A stretch of 64,000 nucleotides of DNA from Treponema sp. (GCA_017484285.1 JAFUTH010000006.1:330075-394074), one strand, 5' to 3'. Positions 55,222-63,851 are shown, counted from the first letter of the stretch. Numbers and translations are program-made. The notes: generated by a model not told the origin, from the letters alone.

Positions 55222-56130
55222 TTAGTAAATCATCGTGCCAATACCGCGGTCACTGAACATCTCGATGAGGAGCGAATGCGGAACGCGACCGTCGATGATG
55301 TGCGTACGGGGAACACCGCCTTTCCGCGCCATCATGCAGCACTCGATTTTGGGAATCATGCCGCCTGAAATCGTGCCGTCGTCAAAATATTTTTGCACAT
55401 CTTCAAGATGAATGCGCTGAATGAGCGATTTGGGGTCGTTCACATCTTTGAGCACGCCCGCCACATTGGTGAGCTGCACGAATTTTTCCGCCTTAAGCGC
55501 GATTGCGATTTTTGCCGCCGCCGTATCCGCGTTGATATTGTAGCACGCGCTGTCTCCAGACTCACCAAGCGCGACCGTTGAAACCACGGGGATAAAGCCC
55601 TCGTCCAAGAGCGACTGAATGATTTCGGGATGTACTTCCGTCACTTCGCCCACGAAGCCCAAGTCCGCGCCGTCCTTGTCGATTTTTTTTGCACGGAGCA
55701 AACCTGAGTCCACGCCCGAAAGCCCGACAGCTTTTCCGCCCTCCTGCAAAAGAATGCCCACGATGTCTTTGTTGAGTTTTCCCGTGAGAACCATCTGCAC
55801 GATTTCCATCGTTTCGGCATCGGTGTAGCGCAAACCGTTGATGAATTTGCTTTCTTTTCCGACGCGCTCCAGCATGTGATTGATTTCAGGGCCGCCACCA
55901 TGCACGAGCACAACCTTGATTCCAATCGTGCTGAGCAAAACGATGTCCTTCATGACCGCCGCTTTAAGCTCTTCGTTGAGCATGGCATTTCCGCCGTACT
56001 TCACGACGACCGTTTTACCGACCCAATGGCGGAAGTACGGCAAGACTTGCACCAAAACATCCGACCAGTGCGCATTGTCCACGCGCGGGTCAATTTTTTC
56101 TCGCATTTCGCTTTCTGTATTTTCTGACAT
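55222..56130 (-). CDS. argB: Acetylglutamate kinase
   Basis: 302 residues, second step of arginine synthesis (phosphorylation of N-acetylglutamate). The amino-acid kinase motifs VVVKYGGNAM, VVLVHGGGPEIN and NINADTAAAKIA are present, with a C-terminal SGGMIPKIECC segment. It is the second gene after argJ, 48 bases apart across an AT-rich repeat. ATG 56130 (MSENTESE) is preferred; GGAG lies 9 bases before it. Confidence 0.95.
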   Translation of the reverse strand: MSENTESEMREKIDPRVDNAHWSDVLVQVLPYFRHWVGKTVVVKYGGNAMLNEELKAAVMKDIVLLSTIGIKVVLVHGGGPEINHMLERVGKESKFINGLRYTDAETMEIVQMVLTGKLNKDIVGILLQEGGKAVGLSGVDSGLLRAKKIDKDGADLGFVGEVTEVHPEIIQSLLDEGFIPVVSTVALGESGDSACYNINADTAAAKIAIALKAEKFVQLTNVAGVLKDVNDPKSLIQRIHLEDVQKYFDDGTISGGMIPKIECCMMARKGGVPRTHIIDGRVPHSLLIEMFSDRGIGTMIY

Positions 56131-56146
56131 AGTTTCTAACTCCAAA

Positions 56147-56178
56147 TTTTCAATTTTCCGTTTTCAACTTTCAATTTT
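56147..56178. repeat. AT-rich dispersed repeat, copy 4
   Basis: Contains TTTTCAATTTTCCGTTTTCA and fills the argJ-argB gap. Confidence 0.6.
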
Positions 56179-57450
56179 TTAAGTTCGATAATCTCCGTTG
56201 ATCTTCACATAATCGTAGGTCAAATCGCAGCCCCATGCCGTGCCGCTTGCGTTTCCGTCTTCCAGTTCCACGAGAATGTCAACGGCTTCTTCGGTCAAAA
56301 TCTTCTTTGCCAAATCCTCATCGAAATTGAGCGGAACGCCGTGGTCAAAGACTTTGATTTTGCTTTCTTCACCGCCGTTTGTTTCGCCGTCCTCAAAGTA
56401 GCGTTTTGCGCCCGCGCGGCTTAAGAATGACACGCTCGTTTTTTCGGGGGTGAAGAAGTAGCCTGAGTAGCCCATCGCGTCCAAAATGCGCCCCCAGTTT
56501 GCGTCTGCGCCAAAGAATGCGGCTTTGACGAGGTTCGAGCAGATGACCGCTTTTGCCAATCCCCGCGCGTTTTCAACCGTGTCCGCGCCAACGACATTAC
56601 AAGTGACCAAGCGGCTTGCGCCCTCTCCGTCAGCGGCGATTTTTTTTGCCATCTGCGTGTTGAGTGCGTTTAAGGCGGCGACGAATGCGTCAAAGTCCGC
56701 GCCCTCAGAAGTGATTTCCGCGTTGCCCGCCAAGCCGTTTGCAAGAATAAGAAGCGAATCGTTTGTGGAAGTATCGCCGTCGATAGAAACGCAGTTGTAA
56801 GTGCCCGCCGCCGAAATGCGGAGAGCCTTTTCAAGCATTTGTGAAGAAATCGCGCAGTCCGTAGTGATGAAGCCGAGCATCGTTCCCAAATTGATGTGAA
56901 TCATGCCGCTTCCTTTTGCCATCGTTCCCATGCGCACGGTTTTTCCGCCGATTGTCGTTTCGAGTGCGACTTCTTTGTAGTGCGTGTCGGTGGTCATGAT
57001 TGCGATGCGTGCTTCTTTGTGACCTTCTTTTGAAAGCCCGTCCGCGAGTTTGTCAAGACCGTTCAAGATTTTTTCGACTGGGAGCTGCTGACCGATAACG
57101 CCCGTTGAAAGCACAAGCACATCGTCAGAATTGATATTCATTTTTGCCGCAACCGCGACCGCTTCTTTGTTCGCATTGTCGTAGCCTTCACTTCCCGTGC
57201 AGGCATTTGCGTTTCCGCTGTTTGCGATGACCGCCTGTGCCTTGCCGTTTGCGATGTGGTCGCGGGTCAATTTAACGCACTCCGCTTTTACGCGATTCTG
57301 GGTGAACACGCCAGCCGCATTGCAGACTTTTTCTGAAAAAATGAGAGCCGTGTCGTTCGTCGTGCGGCTCGCTTTGATTTTGTTTAAAATGCCGTTCGCC
57401 GTAAAGCCCTGTGCTGCCGTAACGCCGCCGTCAATGAATGAAAATTGCAT
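56179..57450 (-). CDS. argJ: Bifunctional ornithine acetyltransferase / N-acetylglutamate synthase
   Basis: 423 residues. It recycles the acetyl group from N-acetylornithine to glutamate. The self-cleavage nucleophile Thr lies in LGTMLGFITTDC, after the KGSGMIHIN segment, so the protein should mature into alpha and beta chains. AAGGGG lies 5 bases before ATG 57450, which is preferred over GTG 57456. It heads an argJ-argB operon. Confidence 0.95.
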   Translation of the reverse strand: MQFSFIDGGVTAAQGFTANGILNKIKASRTTNDTALIFSEKVCNAAGVFTQNRVKAECVKLTRDHIANGKAQAVIANSGNANACTGSEGYDNANKEAVAVAAKMNINSDDVLVLSTGVIGQQLPVEKILNGLDKLADGLSKEGHKEARIAIMTTDTHYKEVALETTIGGKTVRMGTMAKGSGMIHINLGTMLGFITTDCAISSQMLEKALRISAAGTYNCVSIDGDTSTNDSLLILANGLAGNAEITSEGADFDAFVAALNALNTQMAKKIAADGEGASRLVTCNVVGADTVENARGLAKAVICSNLVKAAFFGADANWGRILDAMGYSGYFFTPEKTSVSFLSRAGAKRYFEDGETNGGEESKIKVFDHGVPLNFDEDLAKKILTEEAVDILVELEDGNASGTAWGCDLTYDYVKINGDYRT

Positions 57451-57553
57451 ATTCACCCCTTAAAATGTATTTTTATGCATAAAATTTACATAAATATGCA
57501 ATCAGTATACGACAATGAGGGGATATGTGCAAGGACGAAAAATTCAGATTCCC

Positions 57554-58483
57554 TCACACGACAGTCACATCTTCCTTCTTCACTTTTTCCCAATCAAAGG
57601 CAGACACGGCTTCTTCAAGCGAAAGAGTTTCTTCTTTTTCAAGACAACCGCTCAAACAGAGGATTTTTCCAATCAGCTCTTCGGGGGTGAAATTGTCGCG
57701 CAAAAAGCCCATATCGCAGTCTTTGTCGCGCTTTGAAAGTCGGCGACCGTCGGGGGAAAGCAAAAGCGGAAGATGATAAAACTCGGGCGGGGTGAACGAA
57801 AGCGTTTCGTACAGATAGAGTTGCGCTCCCACAGAAGAAAGCAAATCCCTGCCCCGAACAACTTCCGTCACGCCCATGAGCGCGTCATCGACCACCACCG
57901 CAAGCTGATACGCGAAATTACCGTCAGCACGGCGAATGATAAAATCTCCACAATCACGAAGAAGATTGCACTTCTGTGCGCCAAAGTGACCGTCAACGAA
58001 CGAAATCGTTTTGTCGGCGACAGCAAGCCGTTTTGCAGGCGCGCGTGTTTTCGATAGAAGATTTCGCTCAGATTCGGAGAGATTTCGGCATTTTCCTGAA
58101 TAGATTGGCGTTCCGTCGCTCGCATGGGGAGCGGAAGCAGAGAGCAAATCAGCACGGCGGCAAAAGCAATCGTACACCAAGCCCCGCTCACAGAGAGAAT
58201 CAAATGCACTTACATAGAAAGAATCGCGATTCGACTGGAAAAATTCGGGAGAAAGAGCGCACTCGCTTGAAGCCGAGGCATTATCCCACTTTAAGCCGAG
58301 CCAGAGCAAGTCATCGAGCAGCTGCACGGAATATGCTTTTTTACACCGCTGGCGGTCAAGGTCTTCAATGCGAAGAATCCACTCGCCGCCCTTTTTCCGC
58401 GCGGAAAGATAGGAAAGCAGAGCCGAATAGACATTTCCCAAGTGCATCCGCCCGCTCGGAGATGGCGCGAACCTGCCGCGCAT
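57554..58483 (-). CDS. gluQ: Glutamyl-Q tRNA(Asp) synthetase
   Basis: A 309-residue truncated glutamyl-tRNA synthetase paralogue that glutamylates queuosine in tRNA(Asp). RFAPSPSGRMHLGNV carries the HIGH motif and RRLSKRDKD the KMSKS motif. The zinc-binding Cys residues (YDCFCRR, then YSGKC) are present and the anticodon-binding domain is absent. Its ATG overlaps the TAA of the preceding gene (TAATG). Confidence 0.93.
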   Translation of the reverse strand: MRGRFAPSPSGRMHLGNVYSALLSYLSARKKGGEWILRIEDLDRQRCKKAYSVQLLDDLLWLGLKWDNASASSECALSPEFFQSNRDSFYVSAFDSLCERGLVYDCFCRRADLLSASAPHASDGTPIYSGKCRNLSESERNLLSKTRAPAKRLAVADKTISFVDGHFGAQKCNLLRDCGDFIIRRADGNFAYQLAVVVDDALMGVTEVVRGRDLLSSVGAQLYLYETLSFTPPEFYHLPLLLSPDGRRLSKRDKDCDMGFLRDNFTPEELIGKILCLSGCLEKEETLSLEEAVSAFDWEKVKKEDVTVV

Positions 58484-58791
58484 TATTTTGAGCCGTTTCC
58501 GTGGACTTTTTCAACTTCGTCAAAGAATTTCGAGCCGCCCTTTCCGTTTCCGCGCTGAGGACCGAGCACCTTTGACTGCACTTCACCTGTTTTTTTCATG
58601 GAAGTCGCCACGCCCTTTCCCGGAGCTGAAAGTCGGTTGTAATTGATTTCGTACATCACCGGATTTGCTTCGCTGAAATGAAAAATCTTGCTTGAAAGCC
58701 CCAAAAAAGTGAGCACGGCCGCAATCACAAGCAAAATGGAAACGCTCTTCACCGTCTGAACGATTTTCGCTTCATCAATCGTAATTGTCAT
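58483..58791 (-). CDS. Small single-pass membrane protein
   Basis: 102 residues from ATG 58791 (MTITIDEAKIVQ), with AAGGGGG 5 bases upstream. One membrane helix (about residues 16-36) is followed by a basic, Gly-rich tail (LGPQRGNGKGGSKF). The family is not recognised. It shares a base with the gluQ start, so the two are translationally coupled. Confidence 0.6.
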   Translation of the reverse strand: MTITIDEAKIVQTVKSVSILLVIAAVLTFLGLSSKIFHFSEANPVMYEINYNRLSAPGKGVATSMKKTGEVQSKVLGPQRGNGKGGSKFFDEVEKVHGNGSK

Positions 58792-58942
58792 ACTATCCCC
58801 CTTGTTACAGAAAAATCCACCATCTTTTTTATCGGAAGATTCGCCACGCGTCTTTATCATTCAAAACATAAAATAACCTTTACGAATGCTGTATGGAGAA
58901 TCAGAACAGAGTATGCTGAAAGTGGAATAGTCTGGCGATTTG

Positions 58943-58951
58943 TGCTACACT
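58943..58951 (+). promoter_or_regulatory. Extended -10 promoter, leaderless type
   Basis: TGC TACACT, then six bases, then ATG 58958. Confidence 0.55.
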
Positions 58952-58957
58952 TTGTGC

Positions 58958-59746
58958 ATGAACACGACTTTTTACGGGCTTTTGATTCCGTTTCTCGGCA
59001 CGGCGGCAGGTTCTGCCTGCGTTTTTTTCATGGAAAAAGAGATGAACGACACGATTCAGCGCGCCTTGCTCGGCTTTGCGGCGGGCGTGATGGTTGCCGC
59101 AAGCGTGTGGTCGCTCTTGATTCCCGCAATGGAGATGAGCGATTCTCTTGGAAGACTCGCGTTTTTTCCTGCGCTCACAGGATTTGCGCTCGGCGTGGCG
59201 TTTTTGTTCTTGCTCGACCGAATCACGCCGCACTTGCACGCAAAGGCGGTCAATCCCGAAGGACCAAAATCGTCGGTGAGCAAAATAAGCCGCACGATGA
59301 TGCTCGTGTTCGCCGTCACGCTCCACAATATCCCCGAAGGAATGGCGGTGGGCGTGGTGTTCGCAAGCCTTTTGTCGGGCGGAACTGAAATCACGGCGGC
59401 GGGTGCGCTTGCCCTTTCGCTCGGCATTGCGATTCAGAATTTTCCCGAAGGCGCGATTATCTCCATGCCGCTCCGCACGGAAGGAAACAGCAAACTGCGC
59501 TCTTTTGTGTACGGAACGCTTTCGGGCGCGGTTGAGCCAGTTGCCGCCATCATCACGATTTTGCTCACTTCGCTCGTGCTTCCGTTCTTGCCGTACCTGC
59601 TCGCCTTTGCCGCGGGCGCGATGGTCTATGTGGTCGTTGAAGAACTGCTCCCCGAAGCCACCCGCGAAGAAAAGACCGACATCTGCACGCTCGGTTTTGC
59701 CACAGGATTTGCGCTCATGATGGTGCTTGATGTGGCGTTGGGGTAA
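58958..59746 (+). CDS. ZIP family metal transporter
   Basis: 262 residues with eight membrane segments. The metal-site motifs are clear: TLHNIPEGMAVGV in the fourth segment and IAIQNFPEGAIIS in the fifth, giving the usual binuclear zinc/iron site. It imports divalent metal. The start is ATG 58958, 6 bases after TGC-TACACT; the longer frame from 58940 would begin inside the promoter. Confidence 0.93.
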   Translation: MNTTFYGLLIPFLGTAAGSACVFFMEKEMNDTIQRALLGFAAGVMVAASVWSLLIPAMEMSDSLGRLAFFPALTGFALGVAFLFLLDRITPHLHAKAVNPEGPKSSVSKISRTMMLVFAVTLHNIPEGMAVGVVFASLLSGGTEITAAGALALSLGIAIQNFPEGAIISMPLRTEGNSKLRSFVYGTLSGAVEPVAAIITILLTSLVLPFLPYLLAFAAGAMVYVVVEELLPEATREEKTDICTLGFATGFALMMVLDVALG

Positions 59747-59916
59747 ATTTTTGACATCAGAAGACGGTACTTCACCGAAACGTATGCGTGTACTTTAGAA
59801 AAATTCCCTGCCAGTACCATTCGCTTCCTGTCGCCTCTAGGAGCGGCTCTTCGTTTGCGTCGTCGTGGTCGGTCGCAAAACTGCAGCGGTTTCCGAATGA
59901 GGTGAGAATGCACAGG

Positions 59917-60156
59917 CTATCGCGCTCGGAGAACTGTACATTCATTATCAAGTGCATTTGAAAAGAGAAAACATTCCGCAAAAATCAGGAGCGACAAAAC
60001 TGTGAACGGCTTTTTTTGTGTCATCTTGCTAAAATCTCCAGATGATACCGAGTGTCGGCTGAACAAGAAATTTTCCACTTTTTCAAGCACAGGCTCGCTC
60101 TCATACGACAAGCCCATCATCGGGTCGGTGAACACCGTAATCAGAACTGTTTCCAT
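59917..60156 (-). pseudogene. N-terminal remnant of a DsbA-like oxidoreductase
   Basis: The first 27 or so residues (METVLITVFTDPMMGLSYE) look like the start of a thioredoxin-fold DsbA-family protein. The rest of the frame is unrelated low-complexity sequence and stops at 79 residues, where about 200 are normal. A GAGGC site precedes the ATG, and it follows the MIF-like fragment by 12 bases, so an old two-gene operon is likely. The 59747-59916 stretch downstream contains one more short minus-strand frame (59981-59772) that I could not identify. Confidence 0.45.
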
Positions 60157-60168
60157 AGCCTGCCTCTT

Positions 60169-60507
60169 TCAGCCGAACTCGCGGCGGTCAAAAGTCATGC
60201 CACCCGCGCCCCACACGCTGATGTCGTCGTATTTCACATACACATTCGCGGGCGGGATTTCCAGCACTTCGCCGAAAACGCGGGTGATTTCCGCCGTCAG
60301 TTCCCGAAGCCCCGCGTGGCTCTCGTTCCCAAAGATGCTCGCCGTGCTGTAGGCTATCGGCTCGTCCGACTTCCCGCGCAGGAACAGGCGGCACTTGTCT
60401 CGCACCTCGACCAAAAGATAGTCCTCGCTTTTCCCCGGCACGAGCGGAATTGCCCTGCTGAGTCTGCGTAAAGGGTATCTTTGAAACGGAAGGCTGTAAA
60501 TACTCAC
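60169..60507 (-). pseudogene. 5'-truncated MIF-like tautomerase
   Basis: 112 residues. From LSRAIPLVPGKSEDYLL onward it follows the macrophage migration inhibitory factor/phenylpyruvate tautomerase family (CRLFLRGKSDEP, LTAEITRVFGEVLEIPP, NVYVKYDDISVWG). The expected N-terminal strand and catalytic Pro-1 are missing and are replaced by SIYSLPFQRYPLRR. A GC-rich repeat begins about 30 bases upstream of the break. Probably inactive. Confidence 0.6.
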
Positions 60508-60539
60508 ATTTTTGTGAGGGAGAGGAAGAAAATCGAAAT

Positions 60540-60655
60540 TTTGAGGGCGTTCCCCGCCGATAAGCGGCGGGTCGGGCTTTTCGGGGTTCCGCGCTAACCG
60601 CGCTCCATTGCTTCACTTCGTTCCGCAACAAGCCTTGCGGCTTGCCCCTACAATC
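60540..60655. repeat. GC-rich interspersed repeat, copy 2
   Basis: It starts GGGCGTTCCCCGCC and contains the hairpins CCCGCCGCTTATCGGCGGGG-type (60552-60570) and CCGCGC/GCGCGG, ending CCCCTACAATCCCTAACGC. It is related to the elements at 35857 and 62431. The rest of this gene-free stretch, 60656-60815, holds nothing I can name. Confidence 0.6.
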
Positions 60656-60815
60656 CCTAACGCTTGGCTTACAGAAGAATACTCTTCATACCGAGCTGGG
60701 AGGCTCATCCGCTACAAGAACAGAAAAATCCGCATAATTTACTGTAAACTCTGGAGTGCAGTTTCAAAAGCATTTTTGATTTTTTTCTTTATTTCATCAG
60801 TAGAAGGTATGTCGT

Positions 60816-61293
60816 TCATTGAATATCATTCTTCATGTCGCCGATGATGTTTCCTTTTACAATGCCTTTTATAGTTCCCGTTGTCACTCCGCTTAGGTCG
60901 CCGACATAGTTACCGACTATACTGTTCACTTTGTCATCATCAAAGTCAGCGTTGCTCTCAAAATCACCGTCAATCTCGAATTCCTCAAGCAAACCATTTT
61001 TTGTTATCTTGGCAACTTCAACGCGCTTTGAGCGTACAGAGCGCGAATCGCCCAAATCCCACACATCGGAAGCAAGCGCGACATCTTGTGTGATGAAAAG
61101 AATATTCTCGTTCAGATGAAGATGTATGTTTTGTAAGCTCATTTAGGACTGTCTGTGTAATTTTGATTTTGTAATTGTTCTCTGTCAAAAATCCTGCGAT
61201 ATTGTTCACGCAGTTTTCAAACTGCTCGTGCAGAATGCTGCAAGTATCAATCCAAATTGAGAAGCCGCTTTTTATATATCGTTCAAGAAACAT
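60816..61293 (-). pseudogene. Frameshifted PIN-domain protein
   Basis: The 5' frame (61293 down) begins with SGFSIWIDTCSILHEQFEN, the first PIN acidic motif, and reaches VLNELTKH. The 3' frame (61142-60816) continues with LFITQDVALASDVWD and VRSKRVEVAKI. They are in different frames with a short loss between them. Together they make a PIN ribonuclease-like protein of about 155 residues. As it stands neither piece is complete. Confidence 0.55.
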
Positions 61294-61317
61294 TGCTTGT
61301 ATTTTTCCTGACGAAAG

Positions 61318-61581
61318 CTAATTTTTTTCCAATACAAACACGGAAGCGAATTCAATACCGCAACCATAAATCATATCATGTTGGTCAGAGTGAGAACTTA
61401 AATGCGATTCATTTCCATGATAGCCGTATGCCGTCGCATAACCATAGCCAGCTCCGCCCATCGGTGTGCAACTGACTACTTTCCAACCTTGTTCAAGAAG
61501 CTCATTGACCTCATCCAATCCGCCTTCTTGCCATTCATCATTGGCATCTGTGTAAGCATTTACGATGATTGCTTTCTGCAT
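61318..61581 (-). CDS. Small hypothetical protein
   Basis: 87 residues. MQKAIIVNAYTDANDEW is followed by GGLDEVNELLEQGWKVVSCTPMGGAGYGY, a compact alpha/beta pattern seen in small uncharacterised proteins whose function I do not know. AAGGAG precedes the ATG. It lies in a minus-strand run with PIN remnants on both sides. Confidence 0.6.
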   Translation of the reverse strand: MQKAIIVNAYTDANDEWQEGGLDEVNELLEQGWKVVSCTPMGGAGYGYATAYGYHGNESHLSSHSDQHDMIYGCGIEFASVFVLEKN

Positions 61582-61596
61582 AGAAATACTCCTTAA

Positions 61597-61866
61597 CTAG
61601 TCGATAACGGCATTTCCAAAATTCTGCCGTATGTTGTTCTCTACATCTTTTAAGAACTGCCTGTTCACTGGAACTTCATAGACTTTTATCTGAACAATAA
61701 GGACAGGCGTATCATCTTCAAGTTTATCGCCTTTTATTCTGAATTCATCTATAAGAAAGTTCATCGTTGATTGAATCAGATTGTCAATCATCATATGAAG
61801 TTGGTTGTACATTCCAAAACCCAGCATTTGAGCGTTGAGTTTGATTTCAAGGGTATAATCTGCCAT
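61597..61866 (-). CDS. Small hypothetical protein after PIN gene
   Basis: 89 residues from ATG 61866 (MADYTLEIKLNAQMLGFG), which lies 2 bases after the PIN pseudogene stop. It is a mixed helix/strand protein of unknown family. Its position suggests it was co-expressed with the PIN protein, and it might have been a partner. Confidence 0.5.
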   Translation of the reverse strand: MADYTLEIKLNAQMLGFGMYNQLHMMIDNLIQSTMNFLIDEFRIKGDKLEDDTPVLIVQIKVYEVPVNRQFLKDVENNIRQNFGNAVID

Positions 61867-61868
61867 TT

Positions 61869-62357
61869 TTATTTTCCATTGTTTTTCGCATACGCAACGG
61901 CTTTCTGCAAGAAACTTTCCACCGTCTCGTCCTCGGCGAAATATTCCTGATGCCATTTTGTGTAGTCAAATCGTTCGCGCTGAATGGCGGCGATAAAATA
62001 TTCCGCATCCACAATTCCCATGTTTTTTACCAAACATTCCATTCCGCGAGACATGAGTTTCGCTGTTTTTACGCCAGTCGCCTGAATTTTCTTCGCAATC
62101 GGCAGAATCTCATCGTTTTTGTCTGAGCCGATATGCTCAACCGCATTTTCAAAGAAATCTGAAATCGTGTCGCGACGGCTTGCGTTCGGATTTCGGCTGT
62201 TCTCATAGTCCAAGACATACGATGTGACCTAGTCCAGTTTCTTTTCACGAATCAAGTGCTGAACATACAGTTTTGCCTGTGATTCAAGCGAAATCCGTAG
62301 ATAGCTTTGGTCATCGTAGGGGCGGTTATAGCAGCAATTGTCTAAATAGACTTTCAC
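61869..62357 (-). pseudogene. PIN-domain protein with nonsense mutation (TAG)
   Basis: From GTG 62357 it reads VKVYLDNCCYNRPYDDQ, a well-known PIN-protein N-terminus with the first catalytic Asp. It then continues in one frame to AKNNGK, except for a TAG in EKKLD-stop-VTSYVLDYENS, where relatives typically have Trp, so TGG to TAG is likely. The full length would be 162 residues. The GTG is 6 bases after TGC-TATACT, so its promoter is intact. Confidence 0.7.
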
Positions 62358-62363
62358 AGAGAT

Positions 62364-62372
62364 AGTATAGCA
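62364..62372 (-). promoter_or_regulatory. Extended -10 promoter, leaderless type
   Basis: TGC TATACT on the minus strand, 6 bases from GTG 62357. Confidence 0.55.
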
Positions 62373-62430
62373 CATTTTTTAGGATTTGTGCGCAGAAATA
62401 CGGCATATTTGAAGAAAATGGTATTGGAAA

Positions 62431-62520
62431 GCAAAATTTGGGGGCGTTGCGAATGAAGCAATGAAGCGATAGCGGAACCCGCGCAAGCGGGGGCACGCCC
62501 CAATCCCACCCCCTTACTCC
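62431..62520. repeat. GC-rich interspersed repeat, copy 3
   Basis: It starts GGGGGCGTTGCGAATG and contains CCCGCGCAAGCGGGGGC (stem CCCGC/GCGGG). It lies directly at the 3' end of the alpha/beta-hydrolase pseudogene. Confidence 0.5.
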
Positions 62521-63182
62521 CATTCTTTCTGCCACATCTGCACGGTCGCAAGAATGCGCTCTGCTGTTTCCTGCTCTTTCTGCTGGTAGGTATGACCCGT
62601 GCCCTCGATGAAAATGAGCGCGTTCTGCGCCGCCGTGGGAAAGTGCGCGGTGTCCGCGATGCAGGGAATCCAGCCCAAGAGGTCGAACGGAAGCCGCTCG
62701 CTCCCGCGTCCGCTCTCGCACATATCGCTGACAATCCGCTTTTCCTCGTCCGTCACCTGTGCGGTGAGGTATTCCACATTGGCGGGGGAAAGGAGCAGGA
62801 AGCGGTCTACGCGGCTGTCGTGCGTTTCGGCAAGGTAGCGGATGACCTTGTTCGCGCCGAGCGAATGCCCTGCGAGCACGATGTGGCGGTAGCCCGCACC
62901 CTCCGCCCAGTCGATGTAGGCGCGGATGTCTTAGGCGGCGTAGGAGAACCGCTCGTTCCATGAACCGATGACTTCCTCGCTGCCCGTCCGCACATTGCGC
63001 GTCCTGATTTCGCCGAACGCGTCGCACACCTGCGCGTAGACAAAGTGGATTCCGCCCGCTTTCAAGGTGTCGCCGAAGTTGAAGTAGAAGGGGTTTGAGT
63101 AGAAATTCCCGTGTATGCCCGTGATTGCGATGACGACGGTATCTGCTTCGCCGTCAGTGTTTGCAAACAGAACGCCGTCCAA
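62514..63182 (-). pseudogene. Alpha/beta hydrolase with in-frame TAA
   Basis: The N-terminal part (VVIAITGIHGNFYSNPF) and the C-terminal part (HIVLAGHSLGANKVIRYL, with the nucleophile Ser elbow GHSLG) are in the same frame. They are separated only by a TAA at about 62933-62931 (WNERFSYAA-stop-DIRAYIDW). The frame also stays open upstream to about 63270 without a good start codon, so the 5' end may be lost as well. It was probably a cytoplasmic esterase or acyl hydrolase of about 250 residues. Confidence 0.65.
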
Positions 63183-63278
63183 GACTGTGCCGCGCTCGGT
63201 GACGGCTTCGATGTTCTGCGGTTTCAGCTGGATTTTTCTGAAAACACCATATTCCCGCGCACAAATCGCTAAAAATGT

Positions 63279-63287
63279 GCTATACTG
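63279..63287 (+). promoter_or_regulatory. Extended -10 promoter of the vapBC pair
   Basis: TGC TATACT with a leader of about 22 bases. AGGAGG (63304-63309) lies 6 bases before ATG 63316, so this gene is not leaderless. Confidence 0.65.
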
Positions 63288-63315
63288 TACCTATTCCACA
63301 AACAGGAGGCGCACA

Positions 63316-63549
63316 ATGTCAGCACAGGAAATGAAGAATTTTGAAGCCCAGCTTGCTTTGCTTTCTTTTGCCGAGCAGCTTTCGCTTATGGAATACCTTG
63401 CGAGAATCATGCAGCAAAAGCAAGAGGCGCATGAAATGTTCGTCCAGCCCAAAAAACGCCGCTTCGGAAGCGCAAAAGGTAAGTTCGTTTATCCCGTGAA
63501 CTTTGACGAGGACAATGAGGAAATCGCCCGCCTTTTTGGAGCTGTCTGA
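63316..63549 (+). CDS. VapB-type antitoxin
   Basis: 77 residues. MSAQEMKNFEAQLALLSFAEQ is followed by a basic hinge (QPKKRRFGSAKGKF) and an acidic C-terminus (FDEDNEEIARLFG), which fits small antitoxins paired with PIN toxins. The start ATG 63316 has an ideal AGGAGG. Its stop overlaps the toxin start (TGATG). Confidence 0.75.
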   Translation: MSAQEMKNFEAQLALLSFAEQLSLMEYLARIMQQKQEAHEMFVQPKKRRFGSAKGKFVYPVNFDEDNEEIARLFGAV

Positions 63550-63851
63550 TGAAAATACTTTGTGATACACACATCATCATTTGGTATCTGACGGGCGATG
63601 AGAGGCTTTCGGCAAAAGCCCGCGAACTTCTTGACGACGAGCGCAATACCGTCTATTTCAGCCTTGTTTCCGTGTGGGAAGTCGCCATAAAGCATGGTCG
63701 AAAGCCCGACAAACTCACGCTTTCCGCGCAGGATTTCGTCACTTTTTGCGATGAGCAGGGATTTGTGGAATATCCACTCTCCCAACAACACATTTTTACG
63801 CACGACACGCTGATTCCGTATTATGATGAGCCGTGCGTGTGCAAGGCTTGA
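63549..63851 (+). pseudogene. VapC toxin with internal deletion
   Basis: 100 residues where about 130 is normal. The N-terminal PIN part is intact (KILCDTHIIIWYLTG with the first Asp; VSVWEVAIKHG with the Glu). The sequence then jumps from QQHIFTHDTL straight to IPYYDEPCV. The central segment that normally carries the PFDRxLIAQA acidic residue is gone. Because TLDTL-type and THDTL-type words usually stand at both ends of that segment, an in-frame deletion between them is likely. Probably without RNase activity. Confidence 0.65.

Noticed and set aside
4710..62940. Three genes interrupted only by in-frame TAG/TAG/TAA, suggesting stop-codon recoding
   Set aside because: Other genes use the same codons as true stops, the interrupted genes are accessory, and nearby genes also show frameshifts and deletions. 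Pseudogenes are simpler.
62326..63027. 233-codon minus-strand ORF spanning the hydrolase stop codon
   Set aside because: Arg/His-rich shadow in a different frame; the hydrolase motifs lie in the other frame.
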